Shown: positions 1 to 11,306 of the stretch, in pieces
How the letters are laid out: each line of letters begins with the position of its first letter
How positions within the stretch are numbered: the stretch's first letter is position 1
Origin: Rebecca billardiae RCC1528
Lineage: Eukaryota; Haptophyta
Assembly (NCBI GenBank): GCA_965240325.2
Contig: OZ251255.1
Location: forward strand, 558,001-622,000
DNA length: 64,000 bases
Direction of reading: 5' to 3'
Program-made: the position numbers and the translations under genes
The notes under the pieces: model-generated
Seen by the model: the letters and a program-made list of their open reading frames with translations, nothing else
Told to the model about the DNA's origin: nothing
Databases searched by the model: none

Positions 1-68
1 CGGACCCTGCGCCCAGCGCACCTGCGGGCGAGGCCAGCACAAAGCGCGCGCGGGCGCGTGCGGCGCAG

Positions 69-127
69 GGGGTAGGGGATAGGGGGTTAGGGTTGTTAGT
101 TTGGGGTTTAGGTGAGGGTTAGGGTAG
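69..127 (+). repeat. degenerate interstitial telomere-like repeat
   Basis: Variants of TTAGGG (TAGGGG, GGGTTAGGG, GTTTAGG, GGGTTAGGG) fill about 60 bp. They lie in what appears to be the last intron of the minus-strand Gly-rich gene, so the transcribed strand reads CCCTAA-like. Unrelated GC-rich sequence lies on both sides, so this is not a chromosome end. Confidence 0.7.
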
Positions 128-241
128 CGCGCGCGGGCGCGTGCGGCGCGCGGGCGGGTTGCGGCGTGAGCCGCGGTGCGCACGGCGCCCCATCCGCGCA
201 CGCGCGCGCGCTGTGCTGCGCGCGCGCGTGCGCGCACGCAC

Positions 242-1377
242 CGTCGCGCCGCCCCTCGCCTGCTGCTCCAGCTCGGCAGCCATGCTGTTTGAGCCCGAGC
301 CGCCGTCCTCCAGGTACAGCTTGGCGCGGACGGCCGCGCCGGGCGCGGACGGCGCCATGGCGGCCGCGGCGGCGTCGAGGGCGAAGGCGGTGCGCGCGCC
401 GTACAGCGGACCATACTCGCCGCCGTAACCGCCGCCGTAACCGCCACCCGTGTCGCCACCGCCCAAGTCAGCCGCGCGCCCGATGCGCACGCTGCGCGCG
501 CCACGCGCCGGCGGCGAGCCCCCGCGCGATGCACCGCCGCCGCCGTAACCGCCGCCGCCATAACCGCCGCCGCCGTAGCCGCCGTCGCTGGACCGACCGC
601 CGGTGCCGGTGCCGCCGCCGTAACCGCCGCCGCCGTAACCGCCGCCGCCGTAGCCGCCGCCGCCGTAGCCGCCGCCGCCGGACACGCGCCCCGCGCCGCG
701 CCGCGGCGGGCTGCCCCAGCCTCCTGCGCCGCCGCGCGTGCCACCGGTCTGGGGGCTCGCCCAGCCGGCGGCGGCAGCGCCGGCGGCGCCGCCGCGCCGC
801 ACGGGCGTCCACGCCCCCTCGTCCGCGCCACCGCCGTCGGCGCCCCGGCCTCCGCCGCCGCGCCCAGGCGTGTGCCCCCACGCGTCCGCGCCGCCGCCGC
901 CCCGGTGCGTGCCGCCGCCGCGCCATCCGTCGTCGTCGTCCGCGCGCGTGCGCGCCGTGCCGCCGAGCCCGGCGGCGGGGCTGCGCCACTCCGGCCGCCG
1001 GCCGCCGGCGCCGCCGAGCGCGCCGCCGGGCGACACCCAACCGCCCTGCACGCGCCCGCCGCCGCCACCGTACTGCCCTGCGTCGTAATCGCCGTCGGCG
1101 CCGCCGCCGCCGCCCCAATAACCGCCGCCGCCGCCGCCGCCGCCGCCGCTGCCGCCGCCACGCCTCGCGCCTCGGGCGGGAGTCACGCCCGACGCCGCGT
1201 CGTCGTCGCCGCCGCTGCCTGACAGCAGCTCGGCCGCGAGGTCGAGCCGGTCTGCGGCGCCGTGCGCGCGGCGCGCGCTCGAGTGCCCGCCGGGACGCGC
1301 GCCCGCGTCCGCACCGGCGCGGTACAAGCCCCCAGCGGTGCGCATGCGCGCGGCCGAGTCCGCAGCCGACTGCGCAT

Positions 1378-1422
<45 letters not shown>

Positions 1423-4004
1423 GGCGCGCTCCGCCGGGTGTGCCGCCGCCACCGCCGAAGCCGACCGCTGCGTCGCTGTCGTCGGCGTCGGCGTCGCTGC
1501 TGCCGCCGCCGCCGCCGCCGCCGAGCGCCCAGCGCCCGCCGCCGCCGCGCCGCGCCGAGCCACCGCGCGCGCCGCGGCCAAGCGGCGTGCCCGGCGCCGC
1601 AGAGCCCCGCGCGTCGCCGCCCCAGCCGCGCCCGTCGGCTGCGGAGCCGGCGCCGCCGCGGCCGTAGGGCGTGCCCGCGCCGCCGCGGCCCGGCCGGGCG
1701 TAGGCGGCGGTGCCGTCACCGTCGGCGTCGTAGCCGCTGCCGCCCTCGCCGTCGGCATACCCGCCGCCGCCGCCGCGGCCATAACCGCCGCCACTGCCAT
1801 AGCCACCACCGCCGCCGCCGTCGCCGCCGCCGCCGCCGTAGCCGTAGCCGCCGCCGCCGTAGCCACCGGCCGCGCGCCGGCCCGCGCCGCCGCCGTCGTA
1901 GCCGCCGCCGCCGTACCCGCGGTCACCACCGCCGCCATACCACCGACCGCCGTCGGCGGCGCCGTACCGGCCACCGCCGCCGCCGCCGTCGAACTCATCG
2001 TCGCCCGCGTACTCCGAATACCCGTCGTACCCGCTTTCGGAGTAATCGGAGTAGCCGTCCGCGCCCAGGGGCCGGCCGGCGGCGTCGCCGGCGTGGGCGC
2101 CGCGGCCGGCGGCGTCGGCGCGCGCGCTGCCGCGCGCCGCGCGCCACGTCGCCCCGTCCCACAGCGCGCTCACGTCGTCCTCCGCCTCCGGGTGCAGCAG
2201 CAGTCGGCGGCGCGCGCGCTCGGCCTCGGCCGCGGCGGCGTGCGCCGGCCCCTGCGGCGGCCGCGCGGGCCCCGGCCGTGCCGACTGCGCGGCAGCGGCG
2301 CGGACCGCCAGGCCCGCGCCGCCGTCAAAGTAGGAAGGCCCGGCCGTGGCCGAGCGCAGCGCGGGGGAGCGCACGCGCTGCGGCTGCCGCTGCGCGGGCG
2401 ACGTGCCCGGGGTGCGATGGCCGTCGCGCGCGCGCGCGCTCGCGCCCGAGCCCCCGCGCGCGGACGCGCCGTCGGCGGCGGTATGGTTGCGGCCGGCGCT
2501 CGCGGACGCGGCGGCCATCGCCGCCTCGAGCTGCGCGATGCCGACGGCGCGGCGGCTGCCCGGCTCGCGGCCGTCGGAGATTGCAATCTCGCCGCCGCGG
2601 CCGCCGGAGATTGCAATCTCGGCGCCGGAGAAGGGCGAGCCGCGCCGCCGCGCCGCGGCCGCCGCGCTCGCCGAGCGCGCGGCGGAGCCGCGCGCGCCGC
2701 CGCCGCCGCCGTGGTGGTGCGGCGGCGGCGTGGCGAGGCGGCGCGCGGCGCGGTCGCGCGGCGTGCGCGGCAGCCCGGCGAACAGCGCGGCGGCGCTCGC
2801 CGAGGCGCGCGCGGCGGCGCCGTCGGCGGCGGCGCGCCCATCCGAGATTGCAATCTCGCTACGCTCGGCCGCAGGGAACGCGCCGCGCCAGCCCGGGGCT
2901 GCGCCCGCGCCGCGCGCCGGCGGCGTGCCCGTGGCAGCCGCGCCCCACTGCCACGCGCGCGGCGGCGCGCTGCGCGAGCGCCGCCGCGCGCCGGAGCCGG
3001 ACCCTGCGGTGTGCTGCTGCCAGGCGGCGGCGCGGTGGCGGCGGTGCGCGGCGGTCGAGCTACCGGCTGGCGGCGGCCGCTCCGGCCCGACGAAGCTCGT
3101 GGTCGAGCGCCACGCCGGACGGCGCTGCCGCGCGGCTGCGGGCGCACGCGCGCACCCGCAGACACGGCGCACACGCACGCGCGCGCACGCGCGCGGGGGC
3201 AACAAGCCGGGGCGACACGCGCGGCCGGCCGCAATGGCGCATGGGGGCGTGCGCGGCGCGTGAGGCGTGAGGCTAGGGTTAGGGTCAGGGTTAGGGTTAG
3301 AGGCGCGGACCGGAAGGGGCAGGGCGTCGGCGCGTGCGGCGCGCACGTGCCGAGGCGCGCGCGCGCGTGCTGCGCGCACGTGGCGCGCTGCTCGGCCGGC
3401 GTGCCGGTCCGGTGAGTCCGGCGAGTCCGGTGAGTCCGGTGCTGTACCGCTCCTCGCGCGCGCGCCGGCTGTGCAGCAGCGCCGCGCGCGATTCGGCGAG
3501 CAGCCGCGCCTTGAGCGCCGGGCTGGAGCGCGAGGGGCTGCGCGCGGGGCTGCCGGCGGCGCTGCCGCCGTACCCGCTCCCGCCGCCGTCGCTCCCGCCG
3601 GCGCTGCCCCACGCCGCGCCGCCGAACGGCATGCGGCCGCGCGCGGGCGAGTGCGCGTGCCGCACGCCGTCGGGGAGCGCCGCGCCAAAGGAGCCGCCGC
3701 GCCCCTTGAGCGCGGAGGCGATGGTCGGGCGGTTGAGCCGGCGGGCGACGCGGTCGTTCACGTGCCAGTGCTGCGGCGCGCGGCAGCGGCGGCGCGGCGG
3801 CGTGGCGCGCGCGCGCGCGCGCGGCGCGACGTGGGCGGCGGCGCGGCGCGGCGCGCGCCGCGCGGCCGCGCGCGCGCGGTCGGCACGGGCGGGCCTGCGC
3901 GCGGGGGGCCGGGCGCGGAGGCGCACCTCGCGCGCGAGGAGCTGCCACGTCGAGCGCTCCTCGTCGCTCCCGAGCTCGTGCACGCCGCGCGGCTCGAACC
4001 ACAT
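242..4004 (-). CDS. Gly/Tyr-rich low-complexity protein, 3' end missing
   Basis: Minus-strand gene of unknown function that runs off the left edge. Exons by splice signals and phase: 4004-3927 (starts MWFEPRGVHE, 26 codons), 3770-3380, 3135-242, then a donor GTGCGTGCGC at 241 opening an intron that probably leaves the window. The join from exon 1 to exon 2 reads STWQLLARE/HWHVNDRVARRLNRP without a break. After a Ser/Arg/Ala-rich stretch comes a long disordered part rich in GGGGY and YGGGG repeats, with acidic DYSESGYDGYSEY-like segments. An EIAIS motif occurs three times. The 3136-3379 intron and the final intron both contain telomere-like repeats. An in-frame Met at 4268 would overlap the divergent gene, so 4004 is preferred. 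The composition suggests a phase-separating or RNA-associated disordered protein, but that is inference; no domain family is recognised. Confidence 0.6.
2577..2857. repeat. three copies of a 14-bp palindrome inside a coding exon
   Basis: The perfect palindrome GAGATTGCAATCTC occurs at 2577-2590, 2607-2620 and 2844-2857. It encodes EIAIS each time and is a small AT-rich island in a region that is otherwise mostly G and C. Flanking bases are also partly shared (CGGAGATT or CGAGATT). I did not see it elsewhere in the window. Confidence 0.8.
3272..3300 (+). repeat. interstitial telomere-like repeat in an intron
   Basis: About five units of TAGGGT or TTAGGG lie inside the deduced intron 3136-3379 of the Gly-rich gene. 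The sense strand of that gene carries CCCTAA units. Confidence 0.8.
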
Positions 4005-4147
4005 GCTCGGCGATGCGCCGCAAGCACGCGCGCACTGTTCAAGCTGCGGCCATTTAAGTTGCTGTCGGGTCGTCGGCCTTGCCCGGACTGATGACTTGAC
4101 GGGCGTCGGGCGGAGTCCGGGGCGCGCGAGGGCTTCCGAGTTCCAAC
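4005..4147. promoter_or_regulatory. putative bidirectional promoter
   Basis: The 143 bp between the two divergent start codons must hold both 5' leaders and promoters unless there are upstream non-coding exons. It contains the least GC-rich stretch nearby (CATTTAAGTTGC) and a TGATGACTTGACG segment. No canonical TATA box is clear. Confidence 0.4.
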
Positions 4148-7100
4148 ATGGCGGGCGGCCTCGCCTCGTCGCGGGCATGGGCGCTGCTCGCGATGGTGCC
4201 GAGCGCCTCGTCGATGATCTCGCGTGCGCGCGCGCGCGCCGTGCGCTTGGACGCCCCGCCGACCCCACGCCGCGCGCGCGCGCCCACGCGAGCGCCCTCG
4301 GCGCCGGAGCTGAGCACGCGCCCCGCGCCGCGGCGACGCGTCCGCGCCGACTCTCGATCGCGCGCTCCGCCGCGGCGCGCAGTCGCGCCGGACTCCTTCG
4401 CGTCGGGCGTGGTGCGCGAGGACGAGTTCCAGTACTACAAGTTCCGCGTGATGCCCTCGGTCCCGGCCGTCAAGGTCATGCTCATCCCCATCTACGGCGA
4501 CGCAGACCTGCTGCTCACGTTCCAGGCAAGCGCCGCGCCGCGCCGCGCCGCGCCGCGCCGGCCCGCGCCGCGCCGCGCCGCACGCCGCGCCGGCCCGCGC
4601 CGCGCCGCGCCGCACGCCGCGCACGCGCCGCACGCCGCGCACGCGCGCGCGGCGCACGGCGCGGTCGGCGTGCAGCCGCCACGTCCCTCACCCTCGACTC
4701 TCCCGCCCTCCCGCCCTCGCCCCGCGTGCCTCACCCTCGACTCTCCCGCCCTCCCGCCCTCGCCCCGCGCGCAGGGTCCGTACCCGTCGATGTCGAACGC
4801 GACGTGGGTGATGGACGAGGTGGGCGTGGAGGAGCTGCTGATCCGCCGCTCCTCCGACGACTTCTGCCAGGTGCGGGGCGTGCGGTGGGGCTGTGTGCAC
4901 GCGGCAGCACGCTGCACGGCGCAAGCACAGAGCAGCACGGCATGCACAGCACAGCAGCACACCGCAGCACAGTGGGGCAGGCGCGGCAGGGCAGCGGGCA
5001 GAGGCGCGGCTGCCCGGCGGCCCGGCAGTGGGCGGTGGGCTGTGGGCGGTGGCTGCTCACGCCCGCGTGCGCGCGGCCAGGGCGCTGGGCGGCACGGGCG
5101 GTGGTGCGCTGGGCGGACGGAGCCAGCGGAGGCGTCGGATTGAGAGGGCCTGGTCCTCTGCCGGGGGGGGGCTCTGCCGGGGCGGTTGGCCGTGGCTGTG
5201 GCCGTCGCCGTGCGTGCGCGCGCGCCAGCATGGCCGCTGCGTGTGCGCGGGTGGCCCTCCCGAGCCGCCTCTGCACCGCGCCGCGCTGCCCACCCTCGCA
5301 CTCGCCCACACACCCGCCGCGCCCGCGCACCGCTGACCCCTGACCCCGCCCTTCCGCGGCGCCCGTGGCCCGCGCGCGCGCGCGCGTGCGCGTGTGCCCT
5401 TTTCTGATGCTGTTTCAACCTTCCTTCACAATCATTGTGTTTGTTGGTGTGGGCCGCGCGGCATGCAGTTTGAGCCGTGCCACCTGTACATGACCGTCTC
5501 CGGGTACGAGACGACGGAGTACAAGCTGATCGTGTACAACATCGCGTCGCCCGAGACGATCGCGCAGGAGCACTGCGCGCCCGGCTGCGCGGCGTTCGAT
5601 CTGTCGGACGGCGTCTGCGATGCCAACTGCAACACAACCGCCTGCACCTACGACGGCGGCGACTGCCTGATCTCGCCCTCGGCCGCGCTGTGTGCGCCCG
5701 GCTGCCCGAGCGCGTGGATCAACGACAAGTCGTGCGACGAGGCGTGCTACAACGCGGTGCGCGCGCGCGCGCGCGCGGCGCGGACCGAGCGCGCCGCTGC
5801 GTCAGCCGGCGCGTGGCGCGCGGCGTGCCTGCGCCGGCGGCGCGAGCGCGCGGGCGGGGCGGGCCGCGCGGGCCCCACCGGGGCAGCGGCGCCGCGCCGC
5901 CGCGGAGGACGCGGCTGGCGCGCCGCCCGCCGCCTCGCCGCCTCGCCCCATTCACCGCCGCGCCGCGCCGCGCCGCGCCGCCACGCGCCGCGCCGCCGCG
6001 CCGCCGCGCCGCCGCGCCGCCGCGCCGCGCCGCGCCGCGCAGGAGTGCAAGTGGGATGGCAACGACTGCGGGGTGCCACAGGCGGCGGCAAAGGGCGGCG
6101 GCGGCGGCGGCGGCGGCGGCGGTAGTGGCGGCAAGGGCGGCTCGAGCGCGCAGGCCACGTTCGCGTGCGCCGACGGCTGCCTCCCCGAGTGGATCGGTGC
6201 GCGCAGCAGCGCGCGCGGGGAGCACGCCGCAGCCTCATGCGCCGGGCGCGCGCCGGGTGCGACCAATCATCACGCCGGGCGCGCGCCGGGCGCGCGTGGT
6301 GGGGTGGCCGCGGCGTCCGCCTTTGGCGCCCGCGGGGCGCGGCGCGCTCTCTGCGCGCGCTGAGCCGGCGCGTGGCCCACCCGACCCCCGGCGCGCGCGC
6401 GGCTCGCCCGCCGCCCGCGCGCCCGCCGCCCGCGCGCCCGCCGCCCGCGCGCCCGCCAGGCGACGGCGAGTGTGACGAATCGTGCAACGTCCAAAAGTGC
6501 ATGTACGACGGCGACGACTGCCACCACGGGCACCACGAGTGCTTCACCGACCCGCGCGGCGCGGACTACCGCGGCACCGTCTCGCGCACCGAGAAGGGCT
6601 TCGTCTGCCAGGCGTGGTCCGAGCAGTTCCCCCACCAGCACGGCCGCACGCATCAAAACTTTCCGAGCGCGGGTGCGCGCGCGCGCGGCGGCGCACCCGC
6701 GGCGCAACGGGCGGCGCGCACGCCTGCCGCGCGCCCACGCGCGCGCGCAGAGGCGGGCGGTGAGGCCGCGCGAGCGCGCGCCGACGGCTCACGAGCTCCG
6801 CGGCGGCTGGGCGCGCGCGTGGCGCAGGGCTGGGCGGGCACAACCACTGCCGCAACCCGGACGGCGAGGCGTCGCCATACTGCTTCACAACCGACCCGGT
6901 GTGTGCGTGTTGTGCGTGTGCGTGTGTATGCGTGCGCGCGTGCTCGTGAGCGCGCGCGCGGGTTGGGGCGCGCCACGCACACGCCGCCGGCACGCATGCG
7001 CGCGGCCCGCCCGCCCGCCGCCCCTGCCACCGCTCGCGCCGCCGCGCGCCGCCACCGCGCGCGGCCCTGCCGCTCGACTCGGCGCGCGCCTGCCGGGCGG

Positions 7101-8008
7101 TGCGTGCGCGTGTGCGCGCGCGTGTGCTCACGTGTGCGCGCGCGTGTGTGCGCGTGTGTGCGCGTGTGCGCGCAGGTGATGCGATGGGACTACTGCGACG
7201 TCGGCTCGCCCACGCTCTCGGGCTGCGACGAGGAGGAGGAGGAGGACGCCGACGAGGACGCCGACGCCGACGACGCCGACGACGAGGACGACGAGGACGA
7301 CGAGGACGACGGCCCGATGGCGCCGCGCCCCGCCGATCTCGCGTACGTGCCCGGCGCGGGCGCGCTCGACGCCGGCAGCGCGGACCGACCGGCGGCGAGC
7401 GCGGCCGAGGTGCTGCAGGGCGCGGGCGGCGCCAAGGGCCTGACGGGGCCGGCGGCTGTTGTGTTCCTCGTCCTGCGTGCGCGCTCGGCGCGCGCCGCGC
7501 GCCGCGCGCCGCGCCCGCACGCGCGCGCGCGCGCACAAGCCCACACGCGCCTCGCGCCGCGCCGCGCCGCGCGCGCCGCGCCGCGTCGGCGGCAGTTGCG
7601 CTGGTGATCGTCGTGGCCGTGCTGCAGCGGCGGGAGCGCAAGGACAGGGGCTACGTGGTGACGTCGGCGGTGGACGACGACGACGACGACTACGACGACG
7701 GCGAGGGCGAGGAGGGTGCGCGCGGCGCGCGCGGCGCCGTGCGCGGCCGCGCGGTGCACACACAGACGGCTGCGCCCACGCCAGCCAGAGGGGGCGGGCC
7801 TGCCTGGCCTGCCACCGGCAGCAGCGCCGGCGTGTGCCGACGAACTAACGGATGCGTGTGTGCGCGCGGCTGCCTCGCGCGCACGGCGCCGGGGTGGCCT
7901 CGGCCTGACGCGCGCCGCGCCGCGCGCGCAGAGTTTGAGTACAGCGACGACGAGGTCGACGAGGAGGACGCATCCGAGCGCAGACGCGGCGGCGGCGCGC
8001 GCTACTGA
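4148..8008 (+). CDS. PPC-LNR-kringle type I membrane protein
   Basis: Nine exons, about 565 aa: 4148-4525, 4775-4870, 5469-5756, 6043-6196, 6460-6672, 6828-6898, 7176-7476, 7596-7715 and about 7930-8008. Phases agree at every join. The first intron is GC-AG (CAG/GCAAGC); the rest are GT-AG. Order: weak N-terminal leader, Arg/Pro-rich linker, PPC-like beta domain (about 88-186, with FQYYKFR and GDADLL), LNR1 (194-224), LNR2 (about 233-263), Gly linker, LNR3 (about 296-326), kringle (about 333-417, with [16 protein letters not shown] and RWDYCD), an acidic stalk, one membrane helix (about 491-511, split by an intron) and a tail with DDDDDD and [11 protein letters not shown] runs. LNR modules bind calcium and kringles bind ligands in animal receptors; a cell-surface adhesion or sensing role here is inference. 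The exact first exon is the least certain part. Confidence 0.82.
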
Positions 8009-9550
8009 TGGGCCGGATTGACCACGAATCAGCTGCTAAGAACGCCTGTCCGCGGAGCTGTGCGCGGTCAACGGTGTTCCATGCCACCACTACGCGCCGC
8101 ACCGGTAGTTGACGAGCCCAGACAGAATCCACCCCCCCCCCCCCCATTGGCGATATTGACGCCCGCCAACTGTCACCGCGCCCATGAAGCCGTCGCCGAT
8201 GGTACGGCGCGCGCCATCGTGAATCATTTTTTTGAAAAAAAACGAGCATCGTCGTCATCGTCACCGGCTCACCGCCATCATACAGCAAGTATTCCTCGAC
8301 GAAAAACACATATACAGGGGGGGCCAGATGAAGTTTCCCACTTCGGAAGGGAAGCCATGGCGGGCGTGAATGCCCGTCCCAACGCGATCTAAGGCCCCAG
8401 CGCCACGGCCCGGTCACTGGGGCGTGGCGTAGGCAGGTCGGCGTCGCCGTACGAGCGCGTGTGCGTGAGTGACAGCTTCCCTTCCGACTTTTCGACCACT
8501 CTCACGTCCACGTCCACGACCCCGTACGACCGGCGCGCCGGTGAGGTTGCGCATGAGAAGGATGGGCAGGTAGCGGCCAGGATCACCGTTCTGACGGTCA
8601 TACTGCCCTCTGGAGCATGCATTGCGACGGTGCATGCCTGGCAATGGTCCATCTGACCCTACAAGCCGTGGATCGGACGAGCAAGGTTGGCTGCGCGGTA
8701 GTCGTGCGACCGCCGTCCGACACGGCTGCCGTGCGAATACGTTTCAGCGTGTGCGCGCCTGTCAACGGCAGGGTGATCAACGACCGGCATGGCTAGCAAG
8801 CTGATCAGGACTAGTAACAACCTTGTCTGGGACCACGCCACGCCATTTGGCGACCTCGCCACCGCTCAATGCCCGTCCAGAGGCACGGACGTGCCGCACT
8901 ACCTGGCCAGCCACCGCCAAAGTGGGGCCCACCATCTGGACCCCCCTGTAGGGGTATGTTGACGAAATACACAGGTAATGTGAACACATGTGAAATGACC
9001 GATGGACGAAAATTCCGCGAATATGATATGGGGCGGCAGGGCGGAGTACTGGTCATCATCATGAATTGAAGGAGAGTTCCGCGGGATGAATCACAAATTC
9101 AATTGAACATGGATATACAGTATGTGTATTATAAATATGCGATCGGCATTTTCGGCGATTAGCGTATAGTTGTGGATACCCAACCCCCCTTCCCAACATC
9201 ATGGAGACTCATACAGCCCACAGGTATCTTGGCTCATGGTTCAAAAGTCCGAATCGTGATCGGAAGTAATCAAGGGAGGGAGTAACACTGGTTTTCGTCA
9301 GTCTGAGTCCGATGGTATTGCACAATCAAGCTGACCCGCGTTCGAGGGATGATTATTGCGAAGGGAGTCACAAACGGTCATCTGTGTACCGCGATGTATA
9401 CTCATCCCTCATCGGAGTAGTCATCTCTGTACCCCGACGGCCGTGAACCGGCGTCAGAAACGCAGAACCGGGCTGGTCGAATGATCCACGACAACCACGA
9501 CGAAGACTCTCCGAGACCCGCACGGCTTTGCGACACGCAGTCTGCTACAA
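8009..9550. other. intergenic, no gene recognised
   Basis: Composition drops to near balanced, unlike the flanking genes. It holds a C homopolymer near 8132-8146 and short open frames on both strands with no recognisable domain. I found no terminal inverted repeats here. Confidence 0.6.
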
Positions 9551-10828
9551 ATGCAGCCGACACAAACCACATCGGCAACACGCGCTCGTTGCGTCAGTGG
9601 CGGCAGCGGGCTGCCCGACGCCTACCTCGATTCGTTTCGCGACCCGCTCCTCTGCGAGATTGCGGCGGTCGCGCGCGCGCTCAGGGACGACCGGCTGCCC
9701 GGCGTGCGGCACGACCGGCGGCTGCTCGGGCACGTGCGCGCCTGGCTCAGGGGCAAGCCAGCGGCGTTTGCGCGGCACGGGCCGCGCACGGTGACGTACC
9801 TCCGCGCCAACGTCTACGCCGAGGCGTCGGAGCTCGCGTGGTGCGCCGAGACCGTCGAGAACGTGTGCATCAACCTGCACACCGACACGCTCGCCGACCG
9901 CCGCAACCTCACGTTCGAGGGCTCGCACCTGCGGCCGAACCGCATCAGCTACGTCACGGCCGTCGTCGAGCTCGACGACCGGACGAACGCGCTCACCGTC
10001 CGCGACGCTGGGCCGATGTACGCCGAGGACTCGCGCACGCGCCTCGACGCGCGCCTCGAGCAGCGCGCCGAGGTGCTCCTCGCGCACGCCAAGCTGTTCC
10101 GGCTGGCTCGGCGCGCGCCCGACGCCGAGCTGGCGGGCGCGAGGCGGGCGCTGTGGTGCGAGGTGCAGGAGCACCTGGCTGCGAGGCAGGTCGCCGAGGG
10201 CGAGCGCACGCTCAGCGCCGTGCACGTCGACACGGGCGTCGAGCGCGAGTACTTCCGCGGCTGGCCCGGCGCGCGCGAGTTTGACGATTCGGACCGGCTG
10301 CGCCGGACGGGGCTCGCGCGCGCGGACGTCGTGCGAGGCGTCGTGCAGCGCGCGTGGCTCGACCGCGAGCGCAACGACCCGCACCTGGTCACGCTGCTCA
10401 CCAAGAACGTGCTGACCGGCGTCTACGTCGGCGACGACTTTGACAGCCGCGCGCCCCGCGTGTGCGCGCGCGGCTCGGCCATGCACGTGGGCGGCGTGCC
10501 ACTCGAGGACGCAACCAACGCGCACGAGCAGAGCAACCACTGGCTCGCGGAGCGCCTCCCCGTGCTGGCGTACGTGCAGCCCGCGATCGCGCTTCCGCCC
10601 GTCGTGATCGAGCACACCCTCGCCGATGCACGCTTCTGCCCCGCGTGCGAGCAGCTCGGCGCCGAGCTGCGGCAGGGCAGCAGCGCATGCGCCGCCATGC
10701 GCGCGTACGAGCGCGGACACGGGCTGCCCGCCGGCCGGCTCTGCGCGCACGTGTCGTCCATCACCGTCAGCGCAAGTCCGCGCGGGGTGGTCATCATGGT
10801 TGTGTTTGGGATCGCCTTCTGCTGGTAA
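9551..10828 (+). CDS. conserved protein of unknown family, copy 1
   Basis: Single-exon frame of 425 aa starting MQPTQTTSATR. Family not recognised. From FRDPLLCE onward it is nearly identical to the minus-strand protein at 33621-34874; I saw a Trp/Arg and a Met/Val exchange, and a different N-terminal 30 or so residues. The body is charged and mostly helical-looking (ARLEQRAEVLLAHAKLFRL). A CPACEQLG motif lies near the C-terminus, and it ends with a short hydrophobic segment, GVVIMVVFGIAFCW, resembling a tail anchor. The sequence just after the stop also matches copy 2, but with several indels, so the coding part is better conserved than its flank. That supports a real protein. Function cannot be given. 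Confidence 0.7.
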   Translation: MQPTQTTSATRARCVSGGSGLPDAYLDSFRDPLLCEIAAVARALRDDRLPGVRHDRRLLGHVRAWLRGKPAAFARHGPRTVTYLRANVYAEASELAWCAETVENVCINLHTDTLADRRNLTFEGSHLRPNRISYVTAVVELDDRTNALTVRDAGPMYAEDSRTRLDARLEQRAEVLLAHAKLFRLARRAPDAELAGARRALWCEVQEHLAARQVAEGERTLSAVHVDTGVEREYFRGWPGAREFDDSDRLRRTGLARADVVRGVVQRAWLDRERNDPHLVTLLTKNVLTGVYVGDDFDSRAPRVCARGSAMHVGGVPLEDATNAHEQSNHWLAERLPVLAYVQPAIALPPVVIEHTLADARFCPACEQLGAELRQGSSACAAMRAYERGHGLPAGRLCAHVSSITVSASPRGVVIMVVFGIAFCW

Positions 10829-11306
10829 GAACGCGCAGTTAGAGTCGCGGGCGCGCGAGTGGGCACCGCGGGCACGGCGCATCACCTCTGCCTTACTGTA
10901 ACTGGGCCTCAGCCCGGCCCTCAGCAAAGTCAAACTAGTATCAAAGAGTTAAGAGGCGTACTTGAAGACGAGCATATATATATATCATATATATCTGAGC
11001 AGCGCAGATGATCGAGTCGTGACGATCGACGTACGTCATATATATATATATATATATATCGCGTATAGTCGTCGTCAGAGCTAGGCGGCTCAGGCGGTCA
11101 GCAGTCCGTCGCGAGCAGAGGCGACTACGACGACGACGCGATCGGACGACGACACTACTAAGTAGACTACTACTAGCTACAATCGTCAGAGTCGTCAGCA
11201 CGCATCAGACGGCGCGCACCGTCACAGCGTGCTGCATGCCGTGCGGGCGTGCGTGCGGCTGCTCAGCGGATCGCGATCGTCCGGCGCGCCTCACGGCGCG
11301 CTCGAG
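10829..11306. other. intergenic with TA microsatellites
   Basis: Contains TA runs at about 10975-10995 and 11038-11060 and a CGACGA-rich stretch at 11060-11170. The first 60 bp match the 3' flank of the inverted paralogue at 33.6 kb with gaps. No gene is seen. Confidence 0.6.

Noticed and set aside
69-127. chromosome end (telomere)
   Set aside because: The array is short, degenerate and flanked by gene sequence on both sides; similar arrays occur inside introns.
112-3270. 1052-codon plus-strand frame of Arg-rich sequence
   Set aside because: Complement of the GGY repeats of the minus-strand gene; no domains, and it would read through the deduced introns.
4005-4268. upstream start at 4268 for the Gly-rich gene
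   Set aside because: It would overlap the coding start of the divergent LNR-kringle gene; the Met at 4004 opens directly into the well-formed first exon.
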